Part shown: in pieces, positions 1 through 6,776 of the stretch
Layout of the letters: each line of letters begins with the position of its first letter
Position numbering within the stretch: the stretch's first letter is position 1
Source: Actinomycetota bacterium
GTDB lineage: Bacteria; Actinomycetota; Acidimicrobiia; Acidimicrobiales; AC-25
Assembly: GCA_005888395.1 (NCBI GenBank)
Contig: VAXF01000260.1
Location: 1 to 11,055 of the forward strand
Length of the DNA: 11,055 bases
Direction: 5' to 3'
Notes under the pieces: model-generated
What the model saw: the letters and a program-made list of their open reading frames with translations, nothing else
Told to the model about the DNA's origin: nothing
Database searches by the model: none
Made by a program: the position numbers and the translations under genes

Positions 1-974
1 ACCCGCATCACGCCGTCGAGCACCGCGTCGTCGCCCTCGTCGAGGACCAGCAGCACGTGATGGTCGTCGACGTCGAAGTTGCGCTTCGACTCGGCGTCGT
101 CGTACAGCCTCAGGACAGCGGGAGTCGCACCGCGGCGGAGAACCTGCCGGCAGGCGTCGAGGCCGTCGGCAAACGTGGCGAACCCGTAGGCGGCGCGTCG
201 CTCCGCGGGTGGCACGGGGTGGACGCGCAGGCGCGCCTCGGTGATGACGCCCAGCGTGCCCTCGCTGCCGACGAACAGCTGCGTCAGGTCGGGACCGACA
301 GACGCACGCGGGCCGTGCCCGCCGGTGCGTACGACCCGCCCGTCGGCGAGCGCGACCTCGAGCCCGGCCACCATGTCCTCGATCTTTCCGTACCGGTTCG
401 AGAGCTGGCCCGCCGACCGGCACGCGAGCCACCCGCCGACGGTCGACAGCGCGATCGACTGTGGCCAGTGGCCCAGCGTGAGGCCGTGCCGCGCGCGCAG
501 CTCGTCCTCGAGTACGTCACCGAACGTGCCCGGGCGCACGTCGATCAGCAGCGACTCGTCGTCGACGGCGACGAGTCCCTCGAGCCCGCACAGGTCGAGC
601 ACCACGCCGCCGTGTACGGGGACCGCGGCGCCACAGACCCCACTGCGCCCGGCTGACGGCGTCACGGGAACACGCGAGTCGTTGCACACGGCGAGCACCG
701 CGGCCACCTCGGCACCGGTCTGCGGCCGGACGACGCAGGCCGGGCGCGCGGGAACCTGCCCGTCGAGCGCCCACGACATGGCCAGTGGCCACCAGTCGCG
801 GCCCGACTCGACGAGGACGGACTCGTCGACGCCGACGGAGGCGCCGGTACGGCGCAGCCGCTCGAGCACGGTGGTGTCGACGGCGATCGCGCGGGCCTTC
901 AGGTGCGTCGAGACCGCTGCCGGCGCCACGTCGAACTCGATCGGCGGCGTGGGCGCGCCACGGTTTGCCTCCAC
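1..974 (-). CDS. FAD-binding oxidase, alkyl-DHAP synthase-like (C-terminus off the left edge)
   Basis: Flavoenzyme of the FAD-linked oxidase (PCMH/VAO) superfamily. I translated the minus strand from a GTG at 974 and got 324 residues with no stop before the window edge, so the substrate/cap domain is missing. The PP-loop of the FAD fold is at residues 103-120 (VPVTPSAGRSGVCGAAVP). Residues 178-200 (STVGGW...NRYGKIEDMV), GPDL at 227-230 and GSEGTLGVITEA at 236-247 follow human alkyldihydroxyacetonephosphate synthase (AGPS) closely. The Arg of LRLYDD (about 289) matches the AGPS active-site region IRLMDN. AGPS exchanges the acyl chain of acyl-DHAP for a fatty alcohol. It starts 3 nt after the glpD stop, so it is probably translationally coupled in the same operon, and GlpD supplies DHAP. 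The AGPS catalytic Tyr and His-rich stretch would lie outside the window, so the reaction is inferred; it could instead be a D-2-hydroxyacid or glycolate-oxidase-type enzyme. Confidence 0.85.
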   Translation of the reverse strand, partial: MEANRGAPTPPIEFDVAPAAVSTHLKARAIAVDTTVLERLRRTGASVGVDESVLVESGRDWWPLAMSWALDGQVPARPACVVRPQTGAEVAAVLAVCNDSRVPVTPSAGRSGVCGAAVPVHGGVVLDLCGLEGLVAVDDESLLIDVRPGTFGDVLEDELRARHGLTLGHWPQSIALSTVGGWLACRSAGQLSNRYGKIEDMVAGLEVALADGRVVRTGGHGPRASVGPDLTQLFVGSEGTLGVITEARLRVHPVPPAERRAAYGFATFADGLDACRQVLRRGATPAVLRLYDDAESKRNFDVDDHHVLLVLDEGDDAVLDGVMR

Positions 975-977
975 GCG

Positions 978-2619
978 TCAGCGGCTCAGCGCGTCGATGG
1001 CGCTCTCGGGCAGGCCGGCCGCGTCGCGCTCGGTCGCGACCGCGGCGCGGTAGTCGCGTGCCTGACGCTCGACCTCGGCGTCGTCCCACCCGAGCTCGGG
1101 CGCCACCAGGCGGGCGACGTCGCCCGCGACCCGTGCCGACGCGTCCCGCGCCAGCAGTCGGGCGCGCGTACGGCGCGAGAGGACGTCGTCGAGGGTGCGG
1201 GCCATCTCGTAGCGCGCCGCGTACACGGCTTCGGCCCAGAGATAGGGGAGGCCGGGCACGAGCGGGGCACCGAGCGACGGGTCGCCCTGCACCATCGCCA
1301 GCAGCGTGCGCGCCTCGCCGCCGTACCGTCCGGCGAGGTGCTCGAGGACGGCGGCGTCGGCGCCGAGACGGCCGGCCGCGTCGGGCCGGCGCAGCTCCTC
1401 GGTGCCGGCCGCGCCCCGCAGCGCGATCTTCCGGGTGGAACTTCTTCTGGCCCCGTGCCCGATGTCGTGCACCACGTCGTCGACGGTGTCGGCGGCCATC
1501 TTCCGGTAGGTCGTCAGCTTGCCGCCCGTGACCGTGATCAGGCCGTCCGCCGAGCGGGTGACGCGGTGACGCCGGCTCAGGTCGGCGGTGCGCTCGCTCG
1601 TGGCGCTGGCCACCAGCGGCCTGAGCCCGGCCCACGTGCCGAGCACGTCGGCCTCGTCGATCGGCTCGTCGATGGCGGCGTTGATGGCCCGGAGCAGGTA
1701 GGCGACGTCAGCGGCTGTGCACTGCGGGTCGTCGAGCGGACCGTCGTAGTCGGTGTCGGTGGTGCCGATGTAGACGCGGTCGCCCCACGGGACGACGAAG
1801 ATCGAGCGCCGGTCCCTGGGGACGGGGACGACCACCGCGATGTCGTTTCGCACCTTCGACCAGGGCACGGTGAGGTGGATGCCCTTGGCCGGCCGGATGG
1901 AGGCGGCGTGCGTCCTCTCTTCGCGGGTGAGCAGCTCGTCGGCCCACACCCCGGTGGCGTTGACGACCGCCGCCCCCCGCACCTCGAGGCCGTCCCGCAG
2001 CCGCACGCCCGTGACGCGGCCGCCGGGGTCACGCACCAGGTCGGCCACGGGTGCGTAGTTCGCCGCGACCGCGTCGTGGTCGAGCACCGCCGTTCGCAGG
2101 ATCGTGAGCGTGAGCCGGGCGTCGTCCGTCTGGGCGTCGTAGTAGAGGAAGCCGGCCACGAGGCGGTCGGCCCGCAGCGTCGGCATGTGGGCGCGCGACT
2201 CGTCGACGGAGATCCGCTCGTGGAGCTTGCCGATGCGCGCCCCTCCGGTGGCGTCGTACATCCAGAGCGCGGTGCTCATGGCTCGCGCGATCGTGCGGTT
2301 GACGGTGCCGTCCTTGCCCAACAGCGGGATGAGGAACGGCAGCACGCGCACCAGGTGCGGCGCGTTGCGGAGCAGGCGCTGGCGCTCGGCGAGCGCCTCG
2401 TACACGAGCCGGATCTCGCGCCCCGCCGTGCACGAGCTTCGACGACTTCGACGACGTGCCCGATGCAAAGTCGCCCTTCGCGACCAGCGCGACCCGCAAG
2501 CCGCGGGCGGCGGCGTCGAGGGCGACCCCCGCGCCGGTGATGCCGCCGCCGACGACCACGACGTCGAAGGTCTCGTCGGCGAAGCGGGCGAGGGCGCGCG
2601 AGCGGTCGAAGGCGGTTAT
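978..2619 (-). pseudogene. glpD: Aerobic glycerol-3-phosphate dehydrogenase GlpD, frameshifted
   Basis: FAD-dependent oxidation of sn-glycerol-3-phosphate to DHAP, feeding electrons to the quinone pool at the membrane. The N-terminal frame holds the dinucleotide-binding motif (VVVVGGGITGAG, about 2570) and TSSKSSKLVHGG (to 2422). From 2420 the protein continues in another frame with REIRLVYEALAERQRLLRNAP and runs intact to TGA at 978-980, including the GTWAGLRPLV and GGKLTTYRKMA motifs. The conserved GGLRYL segment between the two frames is missing; frame arithmetic requires a loss of 2 mod 3, and family alignment suggests 17 nt. The natural start (x-TAFDRSRALARF) is ATA at 2619-2617 instead of ATG, and no ATG, GTG or TTG lies in frame within about 25 codons upstream. 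It overlaps the exchanger stop by 3 nt. Intact length would be about 550 residues, normal for GlpD. Either a recently broken gene or an assembly error; the rest looks under selection. Confidence 0.9.
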
Positions 2620-3938
2620 CGGGGCGTCCCCAACTCGGCGTACGACGTGCGGAACCCGTCCCGTAGCAGCCGGCCGATGGTGCCGCGCCTGCGGCCGCGC
2701 AGCAGCACCCCCGCGCCCAGGACCAGGTAGGTCACCGAGACGATGACCCGCTCGGCCCCGTGCATCGAGTGGGGCACCACCGCACCGATGAGGAACTGAG
2801 CCCAGAACAGGCAGAACAGCATGGCCGCCTCGCGGCCCCCGAGCGAGAGGTCGGCGAGGATGGCCACCGCGAACACCGACTGGGCTGCGGTCAGGAACAG
2901 CTCGCCGCGCTGGTTGCCGTGGATGGGCAGGCCGGTGACGCGGTGGGCGGACACGGCGAACGCGATCGGCAGCGTGCCGACCAGGAGCGTCCACTGGTTG
3001 ACCTTCGACGATACGAGCGTGCCCAGGCCGGCGTTGGTGTTGAGGCGCCACGCGTAGAGGCCCGCGACGAGGAGCTCGGGCGCCTCGGACGCGAGCGGCG
3101 CCAGCCACTGGACGAGCAGGAACTCGCTGATCCCGAGTTGGGCACCGGTGGCGACGAGGGCGTCGGCGAAGGGCTCGGCGCACAGCACGATGACCACCGC
3201 GGCGAAGACGAACAGGCCGACGACGGAGCCCCGCCGGCGCGCCTCCGGGAAGGAGCCGATCCATCGCGCCGGCCCGACGAGGTGCGGCTCCTCGGCCGGG
3301 GCGCGGGAGATGCGGACGGTGTAGGCCACGAAGATGGCGATGAGGACGCCGGCGTCGAGGAGGGTGATCGTCCGCTTCAGGGGCAAGGTCAGCGAGTAGG
3401 CGGTGGCCAGGGCGAGGAACGACAGCTCGACCGAGTGGGAGCGTTCGAGCGCGACGCCGCTGCTTCGCTGCCCGCGCCGCCGCCACTGGTACCAGGCGAT
3501 GAAGACCACGAGCGACCAGCCGATGCCGATGAGCAGCCGGTTGGAGCCCGTCATGTTGGCGAGCGTCAGCGAGCACGGTGAGGCGCTCGCGCTGTGCGGC
3601 GCGTGGCAGGCGCTGCCGTACTTCGCCGAGGAGCGCCCACCCTTCCACGCGAACACGAAGCTGATGGCGTACTCGGGCAGGACGGCGATGAAGGCGAGCA
3701 GGGCGATGGCGAGCCCGGCCGAGATGTCGAGCTGCGCCACCTCGGCCGCCCACGACAGCACGAAGGCGGCGCCGACGATGGCGGCCCCGAAGAGCACGGC
3801 CGCGGCCACGTGGGGGACGTGCGGGTGGGCCACCCGCAGCACCAGTCCGGGAGCCGTGACGAGGGCGGCGGCGGCGAGCACCAGGCGTTGTCGCCGGGGA
3901 TGGACCCCGGAGTGGAGGTCCTGATCGACCGTGGTCAC
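2616..3938 (-). CDS. Na+/Ca2+ exchanger-like (CaCA family) membrane protein
   Basis: Predicted cation/Ca2+ antiporter of 440 residues with roughly ten hydrophobic helices. The two inverted alpha-repeats of the CaCA superfamily are visible. Repeat one has LPEY at 87-90 and ANMTGSNRLL at 127-136. Repeat two has PLASEAPE at 281-288 and GTLVSSKVNQWTLLVG at 306-321; the acidic residues in the two PE motifs are the expected ion ligands. Between the halves of repeat one is an unusually long loop (about 99-124) containing Cys111 and Cys122. The start is GTG at 3938 (MTTVDQDL); no Shine-Dalgarno is visible, and the codon lies inside a 17-bp tandem duplication. The stop is TAA at 2618-2616, overlapping the first codon of glpD, so this is the first gene of the minus-strand operon. 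Ion specificity cannot be read from sequence; many bacterial members remain uncharacterised. Confidence 0.82.
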   Translation of the reverse strand: MTTVDQDLHSGVHPRRQRLVLAAAALVTAPGLVLRVAHPHVPHVAAAVLFGAAIVGAAFVLSWAAEVAQLDISAGLAIALLAFIAVLPEYAISFVFAWKGGRSSAKYGSACHAPHSASASPCSLTLANMTGSNRLLIGIGWSLVVFIAWYQWRRRGQRSSGVALERSHSVELSFLALATAYSLTLPLKRTITLLDAGVLIAIFVAYTVRISRAPAEEPHLVGPARWIGSFPEARRRGSVVGLFVFAAVVIVLCAEPFADALVATGAQLGISEFLLVQWLAPLASEAPELLVAGLYAWRLNTNAGLGTLVSSKVNQWTLLVGTLPIAFAVSAHRVTGLPIHGNQRGELFLTAAQSVFAVAILADLSLGGREAAMLFCLFWAQFLIGAVVPHSMHGAERVIVSVTYLVLGAGVLLRGRRRGTIGRLLRDGFRTSYAELGTPR

Positions 3939-3963
3939 TGGGCGCCCGTGGTCACTGGGCGCC
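3931..3963. repeat. 17-bp direct tandem duplication over the exchanger start codon
   Basis: The 16-mer GTGGTCACTGGGCGCC occurs at 3931-3946 and again at 3948-3963, a period of 17 bp. Each copy carries the minus-strand sequence CCAGTGACCAC, so the GTG start of the exchanger is present twice (3938 and 3955). Only the 3938 copy opens the long reading frame, because the period is not a multiple of three. Confidence 0.9.
3935..3955 (-). other. Possible six-codon leader ORF overlapping the exchanger start
   Basis: The upstream duplicated GTG at 3955 opens a frame of six codons (Met/Val-Thr-Thr-Gly-Ala-Gln) ending in TGA at 3937-3935. That TGA overlaps the exchanger GTG start as GTGA, the usual arrangement for translational coupling. 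With the -10 candidate at 3970-3965, a transcript could begin at or next to 3955. This may be a by-product of the duplication with no function; whether it is translated cannot be told from sequence. Confidence 0.3.
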
Positions 3964-3964
3964 G

Positions 3965-3970
3965 ATCCTA
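3965..3970 (-). promoter_or_regulatory. Candidate -10 element for the exchanger-glpD operon
   Basis: TAGGAT on the minus strand fits the actinobacterial TANNNT -10 pattern. Nine bases separate it from the GTG at 3955, a spacing suited to a leaderless or nearly leaderless transcript. I see no convincing -35 hexamer; the corresponding region abuts the Fur-type operator at 3995. Confidence 0.4.
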
Positions 3971-3994
3971 CGGGCGGGCCGCTGGGCGCAGCAG

Positions 3995-4017
3995 TTGTTG
4001 GTCAACAATTATTGTTG
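3995..4017. promoter_or_regulatory. Fur/PerR-type operator with three alternating half-sites
   Basis: The run is TTGTTG (3995-4000), GT, CAACAA (4003-4008), TTA, TTGTTG (4012-4017). It reads as two overlapping inverted repeats, 6-2-6 and 6-3-6, sharing the central half-site. It is a conspicuous A+T-rich island in GC-rich DNA, directly before the Fur-family gene. Fur-family regulators bind such overlapping inverted repeats and often control their own gene. The site covers the -10 region of the plus-strand gene and abuts the upstream side of the minus-strand promoter, so it could act on both operons. Confidence 0.75.
4010..4015 (+). promoter_or_regulatory. Candidate -10 element for the fur-rubrerythrin operon
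   Basis: TATTGT matches TANNNT and lies 7 nt before the GTG at 4023, so transcription would start on the start codon itself (leaderless mRNA). This fits the absence of a Shine-Dalgarno sequence. The element sits wholly inside the inverted-repeat operator, so a bound repressor would occlude it. No -35 hexamer is recognisable. Confidence 0.4.
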
Positions 4018-4022
4018 ATAAA

Positions 4023-4440
4023 GTGCGAGCCGTGCAGACGCCGGCCGAGCTCACCGAGCTGTTCCGGGATCGGGGGCTCAAGGTCACGCCGCAACGGCAG
4101 CGGATCTTCGAGGTACTCCACCGGGCGACGATGCCGACCATCTCGCTGAAGACCGTCTACCAGACCCTCAACGACCTGGCCGGCATGGGGGAGATCCAGG
4201 TGCTCGACCTCGGCACGGGCTCGGGCCGGTTCGACCCCAACGTGTCCGCCCACCACCACCTCGTGTGCACCTCGTGCGGCAAGGTCCGCGACCTCCACGC
4301 GAGCTATCCGGAGCTGCGGGTTCCGCCCGGTCAGCGGCAGGGGTTCACGGTCGGCAGCGCCGAGGTGGTGTTCCGCGGCGTCTGCGACGAGTGCAGGTCG
4401 AAGGAAGCATCCGACGAGCGATCGAACAGGAGAAAGGGCC

Positions 4441-4448
<8 letters not shown>
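4023..4448 (+). CDS. Fur/PerR-family metal- or peroxide-responsive regulator with a shortened DNA-binding domain
   Basis: Transcriptional repressor of the Fur superfamily, 141 residues from GTG 4023 (GTG 4032 is an alternative start). The winged-helix domain begins with KVTPQRQRIFEVLH (20-33) and includes the recognition helix ISLKTVYQTLNDL (40-52). The dimerisation/metal domain shows RFD (69-71), HHH (77-79), structural zinc cysteines C82/C85 and C121/C124, and D90. It is odd that H33 is followed directly by RATMPT. Family members have about 15-19 more residues there, the HPTA...Y helix, including the His equivalent to PerR His37, a peroxide-sensing metal ligand. The loss is in frame (around 4122-4130). 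Its end overlaps the rubrerythrin ATG by 8 nt, and an inverted-repeat operator sits just upstream, suggesting autoregulation and control of the operon. The context fits a PerR-like role better than Zur or Nur; this is inference. Confidence 0.85.
4428..4432 (+). promoter_or_regulatory. Strong ribosome binding site of rubrerythrin
   Basis: AGGAG lies 8 nt before the ATG at 4441, inside the end of the regulator gene. It is the clearest Shine-Dalgarno in the window and supports strong internal translation of rubrerythrin. Confidence 0.65.
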
Positions 4449-4860
<412 letters not shown>

Positions 4861-4879
4861 CGCGACAGCGCCCGAGCGC

Positions 4880-6153
4880 GTGACCACCACCTACGACCCC
4901 CGTCACCCGCGCTACTTCGACGATGACGACATGCGCGAGGAGCTCACGCGCGTCTTCGACCTCTGCCACGGCTGCCGGCTGTGCTGGAACGTGTGCCCGT
5001 CGTTTTCGACGCTGTTCGACTTCGTCGACGCTCGTGACGGCGCGGTCCACGAGCTCACCGGCGCCGAGCAGGACCAGGTCGTCGACGAGTGCTACCAGTG
5101 CAAGCTCTGCTACGTGAAGTGCCCGTACGTGCCGCCTCACGAGTGGCAGCTCGACTTCCCGCGGCTGATGCTGCGGGCAGAGGCGGTGGAGCACGAAGCC
5201 CGCGGCGTCGACGTCGAGACCCAATTGTTCGGCCGTACCGACCTGCTCGGGAAGGTCGGGAGCGCGCTGGCGCCACTCGTGAACCGCGGCACGGGAACGC
5301 CCGGGTCCTTCGGCCGCCGGCTGATGGAGAAGGTGGCCGGCGTCGCGGCCGAGCGTGTTCTGCCCCCGTACGCGCGAGAGCGGTTCTCCAACTGGTTCGC
5401 GGGGCGCGTGCGGGCCGGAACGGCTCGGTCGCCGTCTTTCCCACCTGCATGGTCGAGTACCAGCAGCCGGCGATCGGGCGCGACCTCGTGCGCGTCTACG
5501 AGCGCAACAACATCGCGTGCGACCTGCCATCGGGCGTGGGCTGCTGTGGCATGCCGTGGCTCGACGGGGGCGACGTGAAGGCGTTCGTGGGCCAGGGCGA
5601 GCGCAACGTCCCGATCCTCGCGGAGCAGGTCCGGCGCGGCAGGGACGTGGTCGTGCCCCAGCCGACGTGCGGCTACGTGCTGAAGAAGGAGTACCCCGAG
5701 TACCTCGGCACCGACGACGCCCGCCTCGTGGCGTCGCACACCTACGACGCGGCCGAGTACCTGATGAAGATCCACCGCGAGGAGGGCAAGGGCCTCGACA
5801 CCGACTTCGGCGGCGACGTGCCCGAGTCGATCACGTGGCACGTCCCGTGCCACCTGCGGGCGCAGAACGTCGGTTTCAAGAGCCGCGACCTCATGAAGCT
5901 CACCGGCGCCGCAGTCACGCCGGTCGAGAAGTGCTCGGGCATCGACGGCACGTGGGGCCTCCGTTCGGAGAACTACGACCTCGCGCGCAAGGTCGCCCAA
6001 CCGCTCCGGAAGGCGATCGACGACGACGGCGCCCAGGTGGTCGCCGGCGACTGCATGCTCGCCAACGGCGCCATCGCCGAAGAGACGGGCCGCACGGCGG
6101 TGCACCCGCTGCAGGTCATCGCCCGCGCCTACGGCATACCCGACGAGGGTTGA
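4880..6153 (+). pseudogene. GlpC/HdrD-like iron-sulfur oxidoreductase, frameshifted
   Basis: Heterodisulfide-reductase-type Fe-S protein, about 424 residues if repaired. From GTG 4880 the first frame shows two [4Fe-4S] ferredoxin motifs: C29-C32-C35-C39 (CHGCRLCWNVCP) and C71-C74-C77-C81 (CYQCKLCYVKCP). Near 5400-5425 the coding switches frame and continues with VAVFPTCMVEYQ. The first CCG-type domain follows (GVGCCGMPWLDGGD), then VPCHLRAQ and KCSGIDGTWG, in which the CCG position reads CSG, and GDCMLANGAI, to TGA at 6151-6153. Frame arithmetic requires a loss of 1 mod 3. If real, the first frame ends after 233 residues (stop by 5578) and loses all CCG domains. The start follows the family pattern (TYDPRHPRYF); ATG 4931 is a weaker choice. 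The gene is sandwiched between rubrerythrin and DUF3501, so an electron-transfer role for rubrerythrin is likely but inferred. Confidence 0.85.
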
Positions 6154-6776
6154 TGAGCGGCCCGGGAGGACGCTCGGTTGGCAGAGCACCCGGGCGTGAG
6201 CTGACGCTCGACGACATCGCCGACCTGCGCGCGTACGAGCGGGAGCGCGAGGAGTTCCGGGTGCGGGTGAAGGAGCTCAAACGCCGGCGTCGGGTGTCGG
6301 TGGGGCCCATCGTGACGCTCGTGTTCGAGAACCGCGACACGGTCCGGTTCCAGGTGCAGGAGATGGCGCGCGCCGAGCGCATCCACACCGACGAGGGCAT
6401 CCAGACCGAGCTCGACATGTACAACCCGCTCATCCCCGGCCCGGGGCGGCTGTCGGCCACGCTGTTCGTCGAGCTGACCTCGAAGGAGGCGCTGAGCGAG
6501 TGGTTGCCGAAGCTGGTGGGTATCGAGCAGTCGGTCGAGCTCCGCTTCGCCCGCGAGACCGTGCGATGCGAGGTCGAGGAGGCGCACGCCGAGCAGCTCA
6601 CGCGCGACGACGTCACCGCGTCGGTCCACTACATCGGGTTCCGGATGACCGACGACGAGGTCGAGCGGTTCTCCACGGGCCCGGTCACGCTCGCGGTCGA
6701 GCATCCTGCCTACCGCGAGTCGGTCGTGCTGAGCGACGAGACCCGTCAGGAGCTGCTCGCCGACCTCCGCGGCTGA
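6153..6776 (+). CDS. DUF3501 family protein
   Basis: Soluble protein of 207 residues with no signal peptide or membrane segment. I recognise it as DUF3501 from LTLDDIADLRAYEREREEF, VSVGPIVTLVFENRDTVRFQ, MARAERIHTDEGIQTELDMY and NPLIPGPGRLSATLFVEL. No function is established for the family. The start ATG shares one base with the Fe-S stop (TGATG), so translation is coupled, with GAGGG close upstream. Genes of this family commonly sit beside rubrerythrin and a heterodisulfide-reductase-like Fe-S protein, as here, which points to a part in peroxide defence or redox. It has many Glu and Arg residues and a single Cys (VRCEVEEAH) but no Cys cluster, so it is unlikely to carry Fe-S itself. The last 31 bp overlap the methyltransferase on the other strand. 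Confidence 0.87.
   Translation: MSGPGGRSVGRAPGRELTLDDIADLRAYEREREEFRVRVKELKRRRRVSVGPIVTLVFENRDTVRFQVQEMARAERIHTDEGIQTELDMYNPLIPGPGRLSATLFVELTSKEALSEWLPKLVGIEQSVELRFARETVRCEVEEAHAEQLTRDDVTASVHYIGFRMTDDEVERFSTGPVTLAVEHPAYRESVVLSDETRQELLADLRG

Noticed and set aside
903..2540. Long plus-strand open frame of 545 codons opposite glpD
   Set aside because: Its translation is rich in Arg, Gly, Asp and Val with no domain, and it lies antisense to recognisable GlpD motifs. Long antisense frames are expected at this GC content.
3594..4022. In-frame upstream extension of the Fur-family gene
   Set aside because: The extension runs through the operator and antisense to the exchanger gene. The homology starts only at the GTG at 4023.
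3940..4022. Small RNA or riboswitch in the divergent intergenic region
   Set aside because: Only about 84 bp are available, and the inverted repeats are short, A+T-rich operator-like sequences rather than stable RNA stems with a terminator.
5395..5430. Programmed ribosomal frameshift in the Fe-S gene
   Set aside because: No slippery heptamer or strong downstream structure beyond a 4-bp-stem hairpin. Similar breaks in three other genes make a common technical or mutational cause more likely.
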